Source: Acidobacteriota bacterium (GTDB taxonomy: Bacteria > Acidobacteriota > Terriglobia > Bryobacterales > Bryobacteraceae). Taken from it: a stretch of DNA of 11,184 nt. The notes beneath the pieces were generated by a model, which was not told the DNA's origin, ran no database searches, and worked only from the letters and a program-made list of their open reading frames with translations. Within the stretch, counting starts at the first letter, position 1. Every line of letters starts with the position of its first letter. Positions 1-7,174 of the stretch are shown piece after piece. The stretch spans positions 1-11,184 of the forward strand of contig VFZQ01000094.1 in the NCBI GenBank assembly GCA_016871135.1, read 5' to 3'. Both the position numbers and the translations under genes were made by a program.

Positions 1-88
1 CGATCAGTCGAATGAAATTGCCGTCCGAGCAGCCGATTATCGTGAACCCGTCGCCCTGCCGGGAGATGGCGACTATGGTGAGCTTCAC
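1..88 (-). CDS. Probable 5' end of an unidentified gene, cut by the left edge
   Basis: An open frame runs leftward off the window from a GTG at 88-86. Its first residues read MKLTIVAISRQGDGF, followed by a stretch containing GCSDG. By eye about 24 of its 29 codons end in G or C, as in the other genes here. The best competing plus-strand frame has only about 19 of 44 over 2-132. An in-frame TGA at 124-122 limits the gene on its 5' side, and GTG 88 is the only ATG or GTG start after it. There is no good Shine-Dalgarno, and a short inverted repeat covers the start. It lies 44 bases after the LysR stop on the same strand, so the two could be cotranscribed. I do not recognise the family. With only 29 codons visible this is tentative. 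Confidence 0.4.
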   Translation of the reverse strand, partial: MKLTIVAISRQGDGFTIIGCSDGNFIRLI

Positions 89-101
89 ACTAACATTAGT
101 G
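88..101. repeat. Short inverted repeat at the left-edge gene start
   Basis: CACTAA and TTAGTG form perfect 6-bp arms around a 2-base centre, CA. There is no T-run, so it is not a terminator. It overlaps the GTG start of the left-edge gene and follows the LysR stop, so it could be an operator or a small mRNA structure. Chance is also possible for arms this short. Confidence 0.3.
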
Positions 102-132
102 GGCGTGGAGCAGGAATATTCTCAGCAGGGAA

Positions 133-1014
133 TTACGGCTGCGGCTCTTGGAGCAACTGCAGGAAGTTCTCGGCCGCGGCCGAGGGTTTGCGCTTGCGGC
201 GGTGGATAATGCCCAGCGGACGGCTTAGCGGATCGTTGAGCGGAACCGCTACGATTCTCCCCGCGTCGATCTCCGACTTTAGGATGCGTTTCGGCGTTAT
301 GCTGACGCCGTGGCCTAGGGCGACGGCTTCCTTGATCATTTGCAGGTTGTCGAAGTGGAGAGTGATGTGCACGGCGACGCCATGGTCGCGCAGATAGCGA
401 TCAACCTCGCGGCGGATGGGCAAATCTTCGTCGAAGCCGACGAAGTCGATTCCTTCAAGCACCCGTACCGACAATCGTGGCAGACTGGCCAACGGGTGGG
501 TTGGGGCGCATGCCAAGACCATTTCCTCGTTCCGCCAAGGAATTACGGCGATCTCCTTGGTGACTTCGGGATAAGACACCAGACCTAAGTCGGCGGTCTC
601 GGCGGCGACCTGCTCGTAGACTTTTTCTGGCCGCAGATATTCGACCCGTAGGACGGCGTCAGGCCAACGCTCCTGGAACGCCGTCTCCAATCGGGACATC
701 TCCGATAAGCCCACCGAATAGATACTGGCTACGCGAACAGTCCCATCCACGCTGTGCCGCAGGCCACTTAAGGCCGAGTCGAGGTCTTCGCGCCGCCGCA
801 ACACTTCGCGGCAAAAATCGTAGTATAGCCTCCCGGCGGGTGTCACGGTCAAGGGGCGGGTCGACCTGTCCAGCAGCGTAACATGCAGATTCTTCTCGAC
901 TTCCTGAATATGTTGGCTCGCCGCCGACTGGCTGACGGCGTTCAACTGGGCGCCTTTAGAGACACTGCGCGTTTGGGCAATATCCCGATATAGGCGCAGG
1001 TGATCGAGGTTCAC
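133..1014 (-). CDS. LysR-type transcriptional regulator, probable regulator of gltBD
   Basis: A 293-residue protein of standard LysR length. The winged helix-turn-helix lies at about residues 2-60; SQSAASQHI, around residues 28-36, is the recognition-helix region, and RPLTVTPAG leads into the linker helix. The effector-binding domain follows from about residue 91 (GTVRVASIYSVG) to about 285, and resembles the CysL/GltC branch more than catabolic LysR proteins. The start is GTG at 1014, because the DNA-binding domain begins right there and no later start would keep it. AAGG ends only 3 bases before the GTG, which is close for a Shine-Dalgarno. The gene is divergent from gltBD across 165 bp, as gltC is from gltAB in Bacillus subtilis. 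Control of gltBD, probably in response to a carbon/nitrogen metabolite, and autoregulation are inferred from that position. LysR family membership is near certain; the target and the effector are not. Confidence 0.93.
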   Translation of the reverse strand: MNLDHLRLYRDIAQTRSVSKGAQLNAVSQSAASQHIQEVEKNLHVTLLDRSTRPLTVTPAGRLYYDFCREVLRRREDLDSALSGLRHSVDGTVRVASIYSVGLSEMSRLETAFQERWPDAVLRVEYLRPEKVYEQVAAETADLGLVSYPEVTKEIAVIPWRNEEMVLACAPTHPLASLPRLSVRVLEGIDFVGFDEDLPIRREVDRYLRDHGVAVHITLHFDNLQMIKEAVALGHGVSITPKRILKSEIDAGRIVAVPLNDPLSRPLGIIHRRKRKPSAAAENFLQLLQEPQP

Positions 1015-1018
1015 GTGC

Positions 1019-1034
1019 CTTATCTTATCATAAG
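1019..1034. promoter_or_regulatory. Candidate LysR-type operator over the LysR -10 region
   Basis: CTTAT and ATAAG form perfect 5-bp arms around a 6-base spacer. The site covers the predicted -10 element of the LysR gene (1027-1022) and ends 5 bases before its start codon. LysR proteins commonly repress their own gene, and this position would suit that. The arms are short, so it remains a candidate only. Confidence 0.35.
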
Positions 1035-1049
1035 GCTGTCTAATGTCAA
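1022..1049 (-). promoter_or_regulatory. Candidate sigma70 promoter of the LysR gene
   Basis: On the minus strand a perfect -35 hexamer, TTGACA (1049-1044), is followed after 16 bases by TAAGAT (1027-1022). The -10 is preceded by TG and one base, forming an extended -10 element. The expected transcription start is about 1015, at or next to the GTG start codon (1014), so the mRNA would have essentially no leader. The -10 matches 4 of 6 consensus bases. Confidence 0.5.
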
Positions 1050-1060
1050 CAGGGTGCAGA

Positions 1061-1075
1061 ATCGGATAATCTGAT
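1061..1075. promoter_or_regulatory. Candidate LysR box ATC-N9-GAT
   Basis: ATCGGAT and ATCTGAT surround a single central A. The arms are complementary at 6 of 7 positions. The site contains the T-N11-A core of LysR boxes in the ATC-N9-GAT form known from NodD-type sites. It is centred at 1068, about 89 bases upstream of the predicted gltB transcription start and just upstream of the LysR -35. It is the best-formed dyad in the intergenic region. Confidence 0.45.
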
Positions 1076-1083
1076 GTTTTCAG

Positions 1084-1100
1084 TATTTATTTTTTGAATA
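1084..1100. promoter_or_regulatory. Candidate activator site of gltB centred near -65
   Basis: TATT and AATA surround 9 bases and contain a T-N11-A core (T1086, A1098). The centre, 1092, is 65 bases upstream of the gltB transcription start predicted at 1157. This is the usual position of the primary recognition site of LysR regulators at activated promoters. The arms are short and lie in a T-rich tract (1086-1095), so the case depends mainly on position. The tract might also help as an upstream promoter element. Confidence 0.35.
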
Positions 1101-1121
1101 GTACGAGTAGCCAGGTTTGGA

Positions 1122-1150
1122 TTGACTAATAGTGCCGGACCGGGTATATT
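1122..1150 (+). promoter_or_regulatory. Sigma70-type promoter of gltBD
   Basis: TTGACT (1122-1127) and TATATT (1145-1150) are separated by exactly 17 bases. Each hexamer differs from consensus at one position. Transcription should start near A1157, giving a leader of about 23 bases to the ATG at 1180. This is the strongest promoter-like sequence in the window. It also argues against the upstream in-frame GTG at 1132, which lies inside the spacer and would not be in the transcript. Confidence 0.75.
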
Positions 1151-1167
1151 GTTTTAACCCCCCGTTC

Positions 1168-1173
1168 GAGGTG
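1168..1173 (+). promoter_or_regulatory. Ribosome binding site that decides the gltB start
   Basis: GAGGTG is followed by a 6-base spacer and the ATG at 1180. It lies just after the predicted transcription start. This supports ATG 1180 over the longer in-frame GTG at 1132, which sits between the -35 and -10 elements. Confidence 0.75.
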
Positions 1174-1179
1174 CAGCAC

Positions 1180-4100
1180 ATGCAAAGCAGCGAAGAAAAT
1201 CAAGTCGTCCGCGGATTGCCGAAGGCGCAGGGTTTGTACAACCCGGCCAACGAGCATGACGCCTGCGGCATCGGTTTCGTCGTCAACATACACGGCCACA
1301 AGTCGCACGACATCATTACCAAGGGAATTCAGATTCTGATCAATCTGACTCACCGCGGTGCATGCGGATGCGATCCCGACACCGGCGACGGCGCCGGGTT
1401 GCTGATTCAGATCCCGCACAAGTTCTTCGCGCGCGAATGCGCCAAGGACGGGTTCACGCTGCCGCCTCCGGGGCAGTACGGTTGCGGCCTGGTGTTCCTG
1501 CCGGTTGAACGTACGGCGCGTCTTGCTGTGGAAGGCGTCATCGAACGGACGGCGCGCGAAGAGGGCCTGGAAGTACTTGGGTGGCGCGACACGCCGCTTG
1601 ATGTGGATGCGATTGGCCGAGTGGCTCGTGCCTCGCAACCGTACATTGAAAAGGTCTTTATTCGCGGCGGCGCGGGCATGTCGGAGATGGATCTCGAGCG
1701 CAAGCTCTACATCGTGCGCAAGCGCGCCGAGCACGAAATCCGCGCCTCCGAAATTCGCGACAAGGACTTTTTCTATCTCCCGTCGCTGAGCTGCAAGACG
1801 ATCGTCTATAAAGGCCTGCTGCTCGCTCCGCAGATTCAGAAGTTCTTCAAAGATCTTGCCGATCCCGATTGCGAATCGGCGATCGCCATGGTCCATCAGC
1901 GGTTCTCGACGAACACGTTTCCGACTTGGCCGCTGGCGCACCCGTTCCGCTACCTTTGCCACAACGGCGAGATCAACACCGTCAAGGGCAACGCGAATTG
2001 GTTCGCGGCGCGCGAGGCGGTGATGGCGTCGCCGGTCTGGGGCGGCGATCTGAAGGGGTTGATGCCGATCATCGAAGCGGGCGGCAGCGATTCGGCGACG
2101 CTCGATAACGCCGTCGAATTGCTCTATCTTTCGGGCCGCAGCATTCCGCACGTTATGTCTATGCTCATCCCGGAAGCGTGGGATGCGGATTCGACGATGG
2201 ATCCGAACAAGAAGAGCTACTACGAGTATCATGCGTCGCTAATGGAGCCCTGGGACGGCCCGGCAGCGGTGGCGTTTACCGATGGCCGCGTGATTGGGGC
2301 TACGCTCGACCGCAACGGTTTGCGCCCATCTCGCTATTTGGTTACAAAAGACGGGCTGTTGATCGTCGCTTCGGAAACCGGCGTGTTGCCGATCAAGCCC
2401 GAAGATATCAGCTTCAAGGGCCGCTTGCAGCCGGGCAAAATGCTCATCGTCGATCTCGACCAGAAGCGCATTATTCCCGATGAGGAAGTGAAGCGGCAAC
2501 TCTGGGAGCGTCAGCCCTACGGCCAGTGGATCAAAGACAACCAGATCACGATCAACAATCTGCCCGAACCCGGCCGTGTCTACGCCACCGATCACGACAC
2601 GCTGCTCACGCGTCAGCGCGCCTTCGGCTACACCGATGAAGATCTGAAGACGGTGCTAACGCCGATGGCCAACAAGGGCGAAGAACCGATCGGCTCGATG
2701 GGCACCGATATTCCGCTAGCGTGCCTTTCCGACAAGCCGCAGCCGCTGTTCAATTACTTCAAGCAGCTGTTCGCACAGGTCACCAATCCCGCGATTGATC
2801 CGATCCGCGAGGAGCTTGTAATGTCGCTCACCAGCTACATCGGCACCGAGCGCAACATTCTCGAAGAGACGCCGCAGCACTGCCACACTCTGAAGCTCGA
2901 TCAGCCGATCCTGACCAACCGCGATCTGGAAAAGCTGCGCCGCGTTTCCTGGGGCGACTTCCTCGCTTATACGCTGCCGGTTCTCTACAATGTGCACGGC
3001 GGCGAAACGGAGCTCGAACGGGCGCTCGACTCGCTGTGCAAGCGCGCCAGCTGGGCGATTCAGGCCGGCTACTCGCTATTGATTCTGAGCGACCGCGGCG
3101 TCAACGAAGACTCCGCGCCGATTCCGTCGCTGCTCGCGTTGACGGCGGTGCATAATCACCTCATCCGCGAGGGCACCCGCACGCAGGTCGCGCTCATCGT
3201 CGAAAGTGCCGAACCACGCGAAGTGCATCACTTCTGCGTACTGATCGGCTATGGCGCCAGTGCCATCAATCCGTATCTCGCCATCGAGACAATCGAAAAT
3301 CTTTCGATGAAGGGGCTGCTCGACGTTCCGTTCGAGGTCGGGCTGCGCAACTTCAAGAAGGGCGTCAACAAGGGTTTGCTCAAGGTCTTCTCGAAGATGG
3401 GGATCTCGACGTTGCAGAGCTACCGCGGTGCGCAGATCTTCGAAGCAATCGGCCTCAATCAGGCGATGGTCGATAAGTACTTCACTGGCACCGCCTCGCG
3501 GATTGAAGGCGTCGGACTGGACGTTCTTGCGCGTGAAGCGAAGATGAAGCACGATCACGCGTATCGTCCCGTCACCGAGGCCGATACAGAGCTGGAAGTC
3601 GGCGGACAGTATCAGTACCGCGTGCGCGGTGAGCACCACCTGCTGAATCCGATTACCGTTGCGAAGATGCAGCACGCCGTGAATCAGAACAGCTTCGCGA
3701 CGTTCCAAGAGTATTCAAAGATCATCAACGCGCACAACACGCAGTTGTGTACGCTGCGCGGTATGCTCGACTTCAAGCCCGGCAAGCCGGTGCCGATCGA
3801 GGATGTCGAACCCGCCAAAGAGATCGTCAAGCGCTTCGCCACAGGCGCGATGAGCTTCGGCTCGATTTCGAAGGAAGCCCACGAAACGCTTGCAATCGCC
3901 ATGAACCGAATGGGGGCGCGTTCCAATACCGGGGAGGGCGGGGAAGACGAGGAACGCTTCAAAGTCATGCCGAACGGCGACTCGAAGCGGTCGTCGATTA
4001 AGCAGGTCGCCAGCGGGCGATTCGGTGTCACGGTCAACTATCTCACCAACGCCGATGAGTTGCAGATCAAAGTCGCGCAGGGCGCAAAGCCCGGCGAGGG

Positions 4101-5766
4101 CGGCCAGCTTCCGGGCCACAAGGTCGATGAGTTCGTCGCCAAGGTTCGCCACTCGATTCCCGGCGTCGGTTTAATCTCGCCGCCGCCCCACCACGACATC
4201 TATTCGATTGAAGATCTCGCCCAGTTGATTTTCGATTTGAAGAACGCCAATCCGGCGGCGCGCGTTTCGGTGAAGCTGGTTTCCGAAGTCGGCGTCGGCA
4301 CGGTCGCCGCCGGCGTCTCCAAGGCGCACGCCGATCTCGTGTTGATCTCGGGCGACACGGGCGGCACGGGCGCCTCGCCGATCACTTCGATCCGACACGC
4401 TGGTGTGCCGTGGGAACTCGGCCTTGCCGAGACGCAGCAGGTGCTGGTGATGAACGATCTCCGCTCGCGCATTCGAGTGCAGACCGACGGCAAGCTGCAA
4501 ACGGGCCGCGATGTAGTTATCGCCGCGCTGCTCGGCGCCGAAGAGTTCGGCTTCTCCACCGCGCCGCTGATCGCTCTCGGCTGCATCATGATGCGCAAGT
4601 GCCATCTGAACACCTGCCCTGTCGGCATCGCGACGCAGGATCCGGTGCTGCGTGCGAAGTTCACCGGCACGCCGGAACACGCGATCAACTTCTTCTTCTT
4701 TATCGCCGAAGAGGTTCGTGAACTGATGGCGCAGCTTGGCTTCCGCACGTTCGACGAAATGGTCGGCCGCGTCGAGATGCTGACTACGCGCGATGTGCAG
4801 GACCACTGGAAGGCGAAGGGCATCGATCTTTCGATGCTGTTGTTCGATCCGCCGGTGCCGAAGCGTGTAAGCCGGCGCTGCACGATCGGCCAGGATCATG
4901 GCTTGGAGGACGCGCTCGATTACACGTTGATCAAAATGTCGAAAGACGCGATCGAATCGAAAACGCCGATCGATTTCAAACTCGCTATTCGCAATACGAA
5001 TCGAACGGTCGGTGCGATGCTGTCCGGCGAGATCGCCAAGAAGCATGGCGCGGCTGGACTGCCCGACGATACGATCCAGGTGAAATTCACCGGTTCGGCC
5101 GGCCAGAGTTTCGGCGCATTCCTGGCAAAGGGTGTGTCGCTCGAACTCGAAGGCGACTCCAACGACTATGTCGGCAAGGGATTGAGCGGTGGCCGCGTGG
5201 TGGTCTATCCGCCGAAGACCGCGGCGTTCATTCCGGAAAAGAACATTCTCATCGGTAACGTCGTGCTCTACGGCGCAACGAGCGGCGAGGCCTTCTTCAA
5301 CGGCATGGCCGGCGAACGGTTCTGCGTCCGCAACTCGGGCGCGACGGCGGTGGTGGAAGGCGTCGGCGATCACGGTTGCGAGTACATGACCAACGGCCTG
5401 GCGATTATCCTCGGCGAGACCGGAAAGAACTTCGCCGCGGGTATGAGCGGTGGCATCGCATACGTGCTGGACGAAACGGGCGAATTTTGCGCGAACCGCT
5501 GCAACAAGGCGGGCGTGGATCTGGAGCCGCTCGAACAGTCGAACGACATCGCGGCCGTGCGCAATCTGATCGACCGGCACGTGCAGTTCACCGGCAGCCC
5601 GCGCGGCAAGTGGGTTCTAGAAAACTGGGGCGACATGGTGACGAAGTTCGTCAAGGTCTTCCCGCACGAATACAAGCGCGTGCTTGGCGTGGCCAGGAGC
5701 GCGCAACAGTATCAGGTGCCGCTCGCCGGCGTGACGATGCAGAGAGAGCAGGTGGCCAATGGGTAA
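1180..5766 (+). CDS. gltB: Glutamate synthase (NADPH) large (alpha) subunit
   Basis: GltB hydrolyses glutamine and channels the ammonia to 2-oxoglutarate, making glutamate at an FMN site with electrons from GltD. The 1528-residue product has bacterial GltB length. Cys29 in HDACGIGF should become the N-terminal nucleophile of the class II glutaminase domain after removal of 28 residues. HQRFSTNTFPTWP (from 239) and CHNGEINT (260-267) are typical of that domain. The FMN synthase domain shows PGEGGQLPGHK (971-981) and GDTGGTG (1058-1064). C1135, C1141 and C1146 (C-x5-C-x4-C) bind the 3Fe-4S cluster. The C-terminal GXGXG beta-helix starts near 1300. ATG 1180 is chosen because GAGGTG (1168-1173) lies 6 bases upstream and the promoter excludes the GTG at 1132. 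The stop overlaps gltD by 8 bases. No lesion is seen. Confidence 0.98.
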   Translation: MQSSEENQVVRGLPKAQGLYNPANEHDACGIGFVVNIHGHKSHDIITKGIQILINLTHRGACGCDPDTGDGAGLLIQIPHKFFARECAKDGFTLPPPGQYGCGLVFLPVERTARLAVEGVIERTAREEGLEVLGWRDTPLDVDAIGRVARASQPYIEKVFIRGGAGMSEMDLERKLYIVRKRAEHEIRASEIRDKDFFYLPSLSCKTIVYKGLLLAPQIQKFFKDLADPDCESAIAMVHQRFSTNTFPTWPLAHPFRYLCHNGEINTVKGNANWFAAREAVMASPVWGGDLKGLMPIIEAGGSDSATLDNAVELLYLSGRSIPHVMSMLIPEAWDADSTMDPNKKSYYEYHASLMEPWDGPAAVAFTDGRVIGATLDRNGLRPSRYLVTKDGLLIVASETGVLPIKPEDISFKGRLQPGKMLIVDLDQKRIIPDEEVKRQLWERQPYGQWIKDNQITINNLPEPGRVYATDHDTLLTRQRAFGYTDEDLKTVLTPMANKGEEPIGSMGTDIPLACLSDKPQPLFNYFKQLFAQVTNPAIDPIREELVMSLTSYIGTERNILEETPQHCHTLKLDQPILTNRDLEKLRRVSWGDFLAYTLPVLYNVHGGETELERALDSLCKRASWAIQAGYSLLILSDRGVNEDSAPIPSLLALTAVHNHLIREGTRTQVALIVESAEPREVHHFCVLIGYGASAINPYLAIETIENLSMKGLLDVPFEVGLRNFKKGVNKGLLKVFSKMGISTLQSYRGAQIFEAIGLNQAMVDKYFTGTASRIEGVGLDVLAREAKMKHDHAYRPVTEADTELEVGGQYQYRVRGEHHLLNPITVAKMQHAVNQNSFATFQEYSKIINAHNTQLCTLRGMLDFKPGKPVPIEDVEPAKEIVKRFATGAMSFGSISKEAHETLAIAMNRMGARSNTGEGGEDEERFKVMPNGDSKRSSIKQVASGRFGVTVNYLTNADELQIKVAQGAKPGEGGQLPGHKVDEFVAKVRHSIPGVGLISPPPHHDIYSIEDLAQLIFDLKNANPAARVSVKLVSEVGVGTVAAGVSKAHADLVLISGDTGGTGASPITSIRHAGVPWELGLAETQQVLVMNDLRSRIRVQTDGKLQTGRDVVIAALLGAEEFGFSTAPLIALGCIMMRKCHLNTCPVGIATQDPVLRAKFTGTPEHAINFFFFIAEEVRELMAQLGFRTFDEMVGRVEMLTTRDVQDHWKAKGIDLSMLLFDPPVPKRVSRRCTIGQDHGLEDALDYTLIKMSKDAIESKTPIDFKLAIRNTNRTVGAMLSGEIAKKHGAAGLPDDTIQVKFTGSAGQSFGAFLAKGVSLELEGDSNDYVGKGLSGGRVVVYPPKTAAFIPEKNILIGNVVLYGATSGEAFFNGMAGERFCVRNSGATAVVEGVGDHGCEYMTNGLAIILGETGKNFAAGMSGGIAYVLDETGEFCANRCNKAGVDLEPLEQSNDIAAVRNLIDRHVQFTGSPRGKWVLENWGDMVTKFVKVFPHEYKRVLGVARSAQQYQVPLAGVTMQREQVANG

Positions 5767-7174
5767 AGTAACCGGATTCATGGAGCACACGCGCGAGGTG
5801 CCCACGCGGCGCCCCGTCGAGGAGCGTGTGCAGGATTGGTTCGAGATCTATCAGCCGTTCTCTTACGAAAAAGTCCGCACGCAGGGCGCACGCTGCATGG
5901 ACTGCGGCATTCCGTTCTGCCACACCGGTTGTCCGCTGAACAACATCATTCCCGATTGGAACGACTTTGCGTATCGCGACCGCTGGCGCGACGCCATTCG
6001 GGTGTTGCATTCCACCAACAACTTTCCCGAATTCACCGGCCGCATCTGCCCTGCGCCTTGCGAAGCGGCGTGCGTGCTCGGTATCAACGAGCCCGCGGTT
6101 GCGATTAAGTTGATCGAGCGCTCGGTCGTCGACTATGCCTGGGAGCAAGGCTGGATCAAGCCTGAGCCGCCGCCCGTTCGCACCGGCAAGCGTGTCGCGA
6201 TCGTTGGCAGCGGGCCGGCCGGCATGGCCGCCGCGCAGCAGTTGAATCGCGCGGGCCACTCCGTGACGTTGTATGAAAAAGCCGACCGCATCGGCGGTTT
6301 GCTGCGCTACGGCATTCCGGACTTCAAGATGGAGAAGCATCACATCGACCGGCGTGTCGAGCAGATGAAGGCCGAGGGCGTCGAGTTTATGGTCAACGCG
6401 CATATCGGCGTCGATGTGCCTGTCGAGGAGTTGCGCAATAACTTCGATGCCGTGATGCTCACCGGCGGCGCCGAACAGGGCCGCGATCTGCCGATCCCCG
6501 GCCGCGATTTGAAGGGGATCCATTTCGCGATGGAGTTCTTGCCGCAGCAGAACAAACGTGTCGCGGGCGACGACGTTCCAGGGCAGATCATGGCCACCGG
6601 CAAAAACGTCATCATCATCGGCGGTGGCGACACCGGCGCGGACTGCCTTGGCACTTCGCACCGGCATAAGGCCAAGAACGTGCATCAATTCGAACTGATG
6701 CAGAGGCCGCCCGACGAGCGCAGCGCGTCGACGCCCTGGCCGCAATGGCCGCTGATGTTGCGGCAGGAGAGCAGCCACGAAGAAGGCGGCGTGCGGGAGT
6801 TCGCGATTGCGACGAAGGAGTTCGTCGGTGATGGCAACGGGAACGTGAAGGCGCTGCGCACGGTACGTGTCGGTCCAGCGCCGAAGTTTGAAGAAGTGCC
6901 GGGTTCCGAGCAACTCTTCGACGCGGATCTGGTGCTGCTGGCGATGGGCTTTACCGGCCCGGTGAAGAACGGCATGATCGAAAGTCTCGGCGTCGACCTC
7001 GACGCGCGCGGCAACGTCAAGACCAACGATGACTATATGTCGTCGGTTGACGGCGTCTTCGCCGCGGGCGATATGCGGCGCGGGCAATCGCTGGTGGTCT
7101 GGGCGATAGCCGAAGGCCGCAAAGCGGCGCGCGGAGTCGACAAATGGCTGATGGGCGAGACGAAGCTGCCGTAG
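5759..7174 (+). CDS. gltD: Glutamate synthase (NADPH) small (beta) subunit
   Basis: GltD oxidises NADPH at FAD and passes electrons through two 4Fe-4S clusters to GltB. The 471-residue protein has normal family length. N-terminal cluster ligands are visible as C46, C49, C54 and C58 and as C97, C101 and C105. The FAD-binding GSGPAG lies at 150-155, followed by the family motif GGLLRYGIPDFK. The second nucleotide-binding motif, GGGDTG (288-293), should bind NADPH. The C-terminal GDMRRGQSLVVWAI closes the FAD site. ATG 5759 overlaps the end of gltB by 8 bases with CAGGTG just upstream, which suggests translational coupling and balanced subunit production. Related proteins include the dihydropyrimidine dehydrogenase N-terminus and NfnB, but the position after gltB settles the call. 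Confidence 0.98.
   Translation: MGKVTGFMEHTREVPTRRPVEERVQDWFEIYQPFSYEKVRTQGARCMDCGIPFCHTGCPLNNIIPDWNDFAYRDRWRDAIRVLHSTNNFPEFTGRICPAPCEAACVLGINEPAVAIKLIERSVVDYAWEQGWIKPEPPPVRTGKRVAIVGSGPAGMAAAQQLNRAGHSVTLYEKADRIGGLLRYGIPDFKMEKHHIDRRVEQMKAEGVEFMVNAHIGVDVPVEELRNNFDAVMLTGGAEQGRDLPIPGRDLKGIHFAMEFLPQQNKRVAGDDVPGQIMATGKNVIIIGGGDTGADCLGTSHRHKAKNVHQFELMQRPPDERSASTPWPQWPLMLRQESSHEEGGVREFAIATKEFVGDGNGNVKALRTVRVGPAPKFEEVPGSEQLFDADLVLLAMGFTGPVKNGMIESLGVDLDARGNVKTNDDYMSSVDGVFAAGDMRRGQSLVVWAIAEGRKAARGVDKWLMGETKLP
7133..7136 (+). promoter_or_regulatory. Ribosome binding site inside gltD for the DUF4375 gene
   Basis: GGAG lies 7 bases before the ATG at 7144, inside the last codons of gltD. It supports this start and a 31-base overlap with gltD, so the small gene is probably translated from the gltBD transcript. 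Confidence 0.65.

Noticed and set aside
12..209. Plus-strand open frame near the left edge
   Set aside because: More than a third of it lies opposite the LysR 3' end, and its tail is a low-complexity shadow (RPRPRVCACGGG). Codon pattern favours the minus strand.
1126..2232. Minus-strand open frame of 368 codons opposite the 5' part of gltB
   Set aside because: Arg-rich shadow product without motifs; its end falls inside the gltB promoter.
3076..4152. Minus-strand open frames opposite the middle of gltB (3076-3708 and 3715-4152)
   Set aside because: Overlap the gltB central and FMN domains; compositionally shadows.
4171..5580. Long minus-strand open frame of 469 codons opposite gltB
   Set aside because: It lies entirely opposite conserved gltB domains including the 3Fe-4S site. 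Its product is Arg/His/Ala/Asp-rich without domain features, as expected from the complement of high-GC coding DNA.
5651..7087. Long minus-strand open frame of 478 codons opposite gltD
   Set aside because: It mirrors nearly all of gltD, whose cofactor motifs are complete. The product shows only the composition of a reverse-strand shadow.
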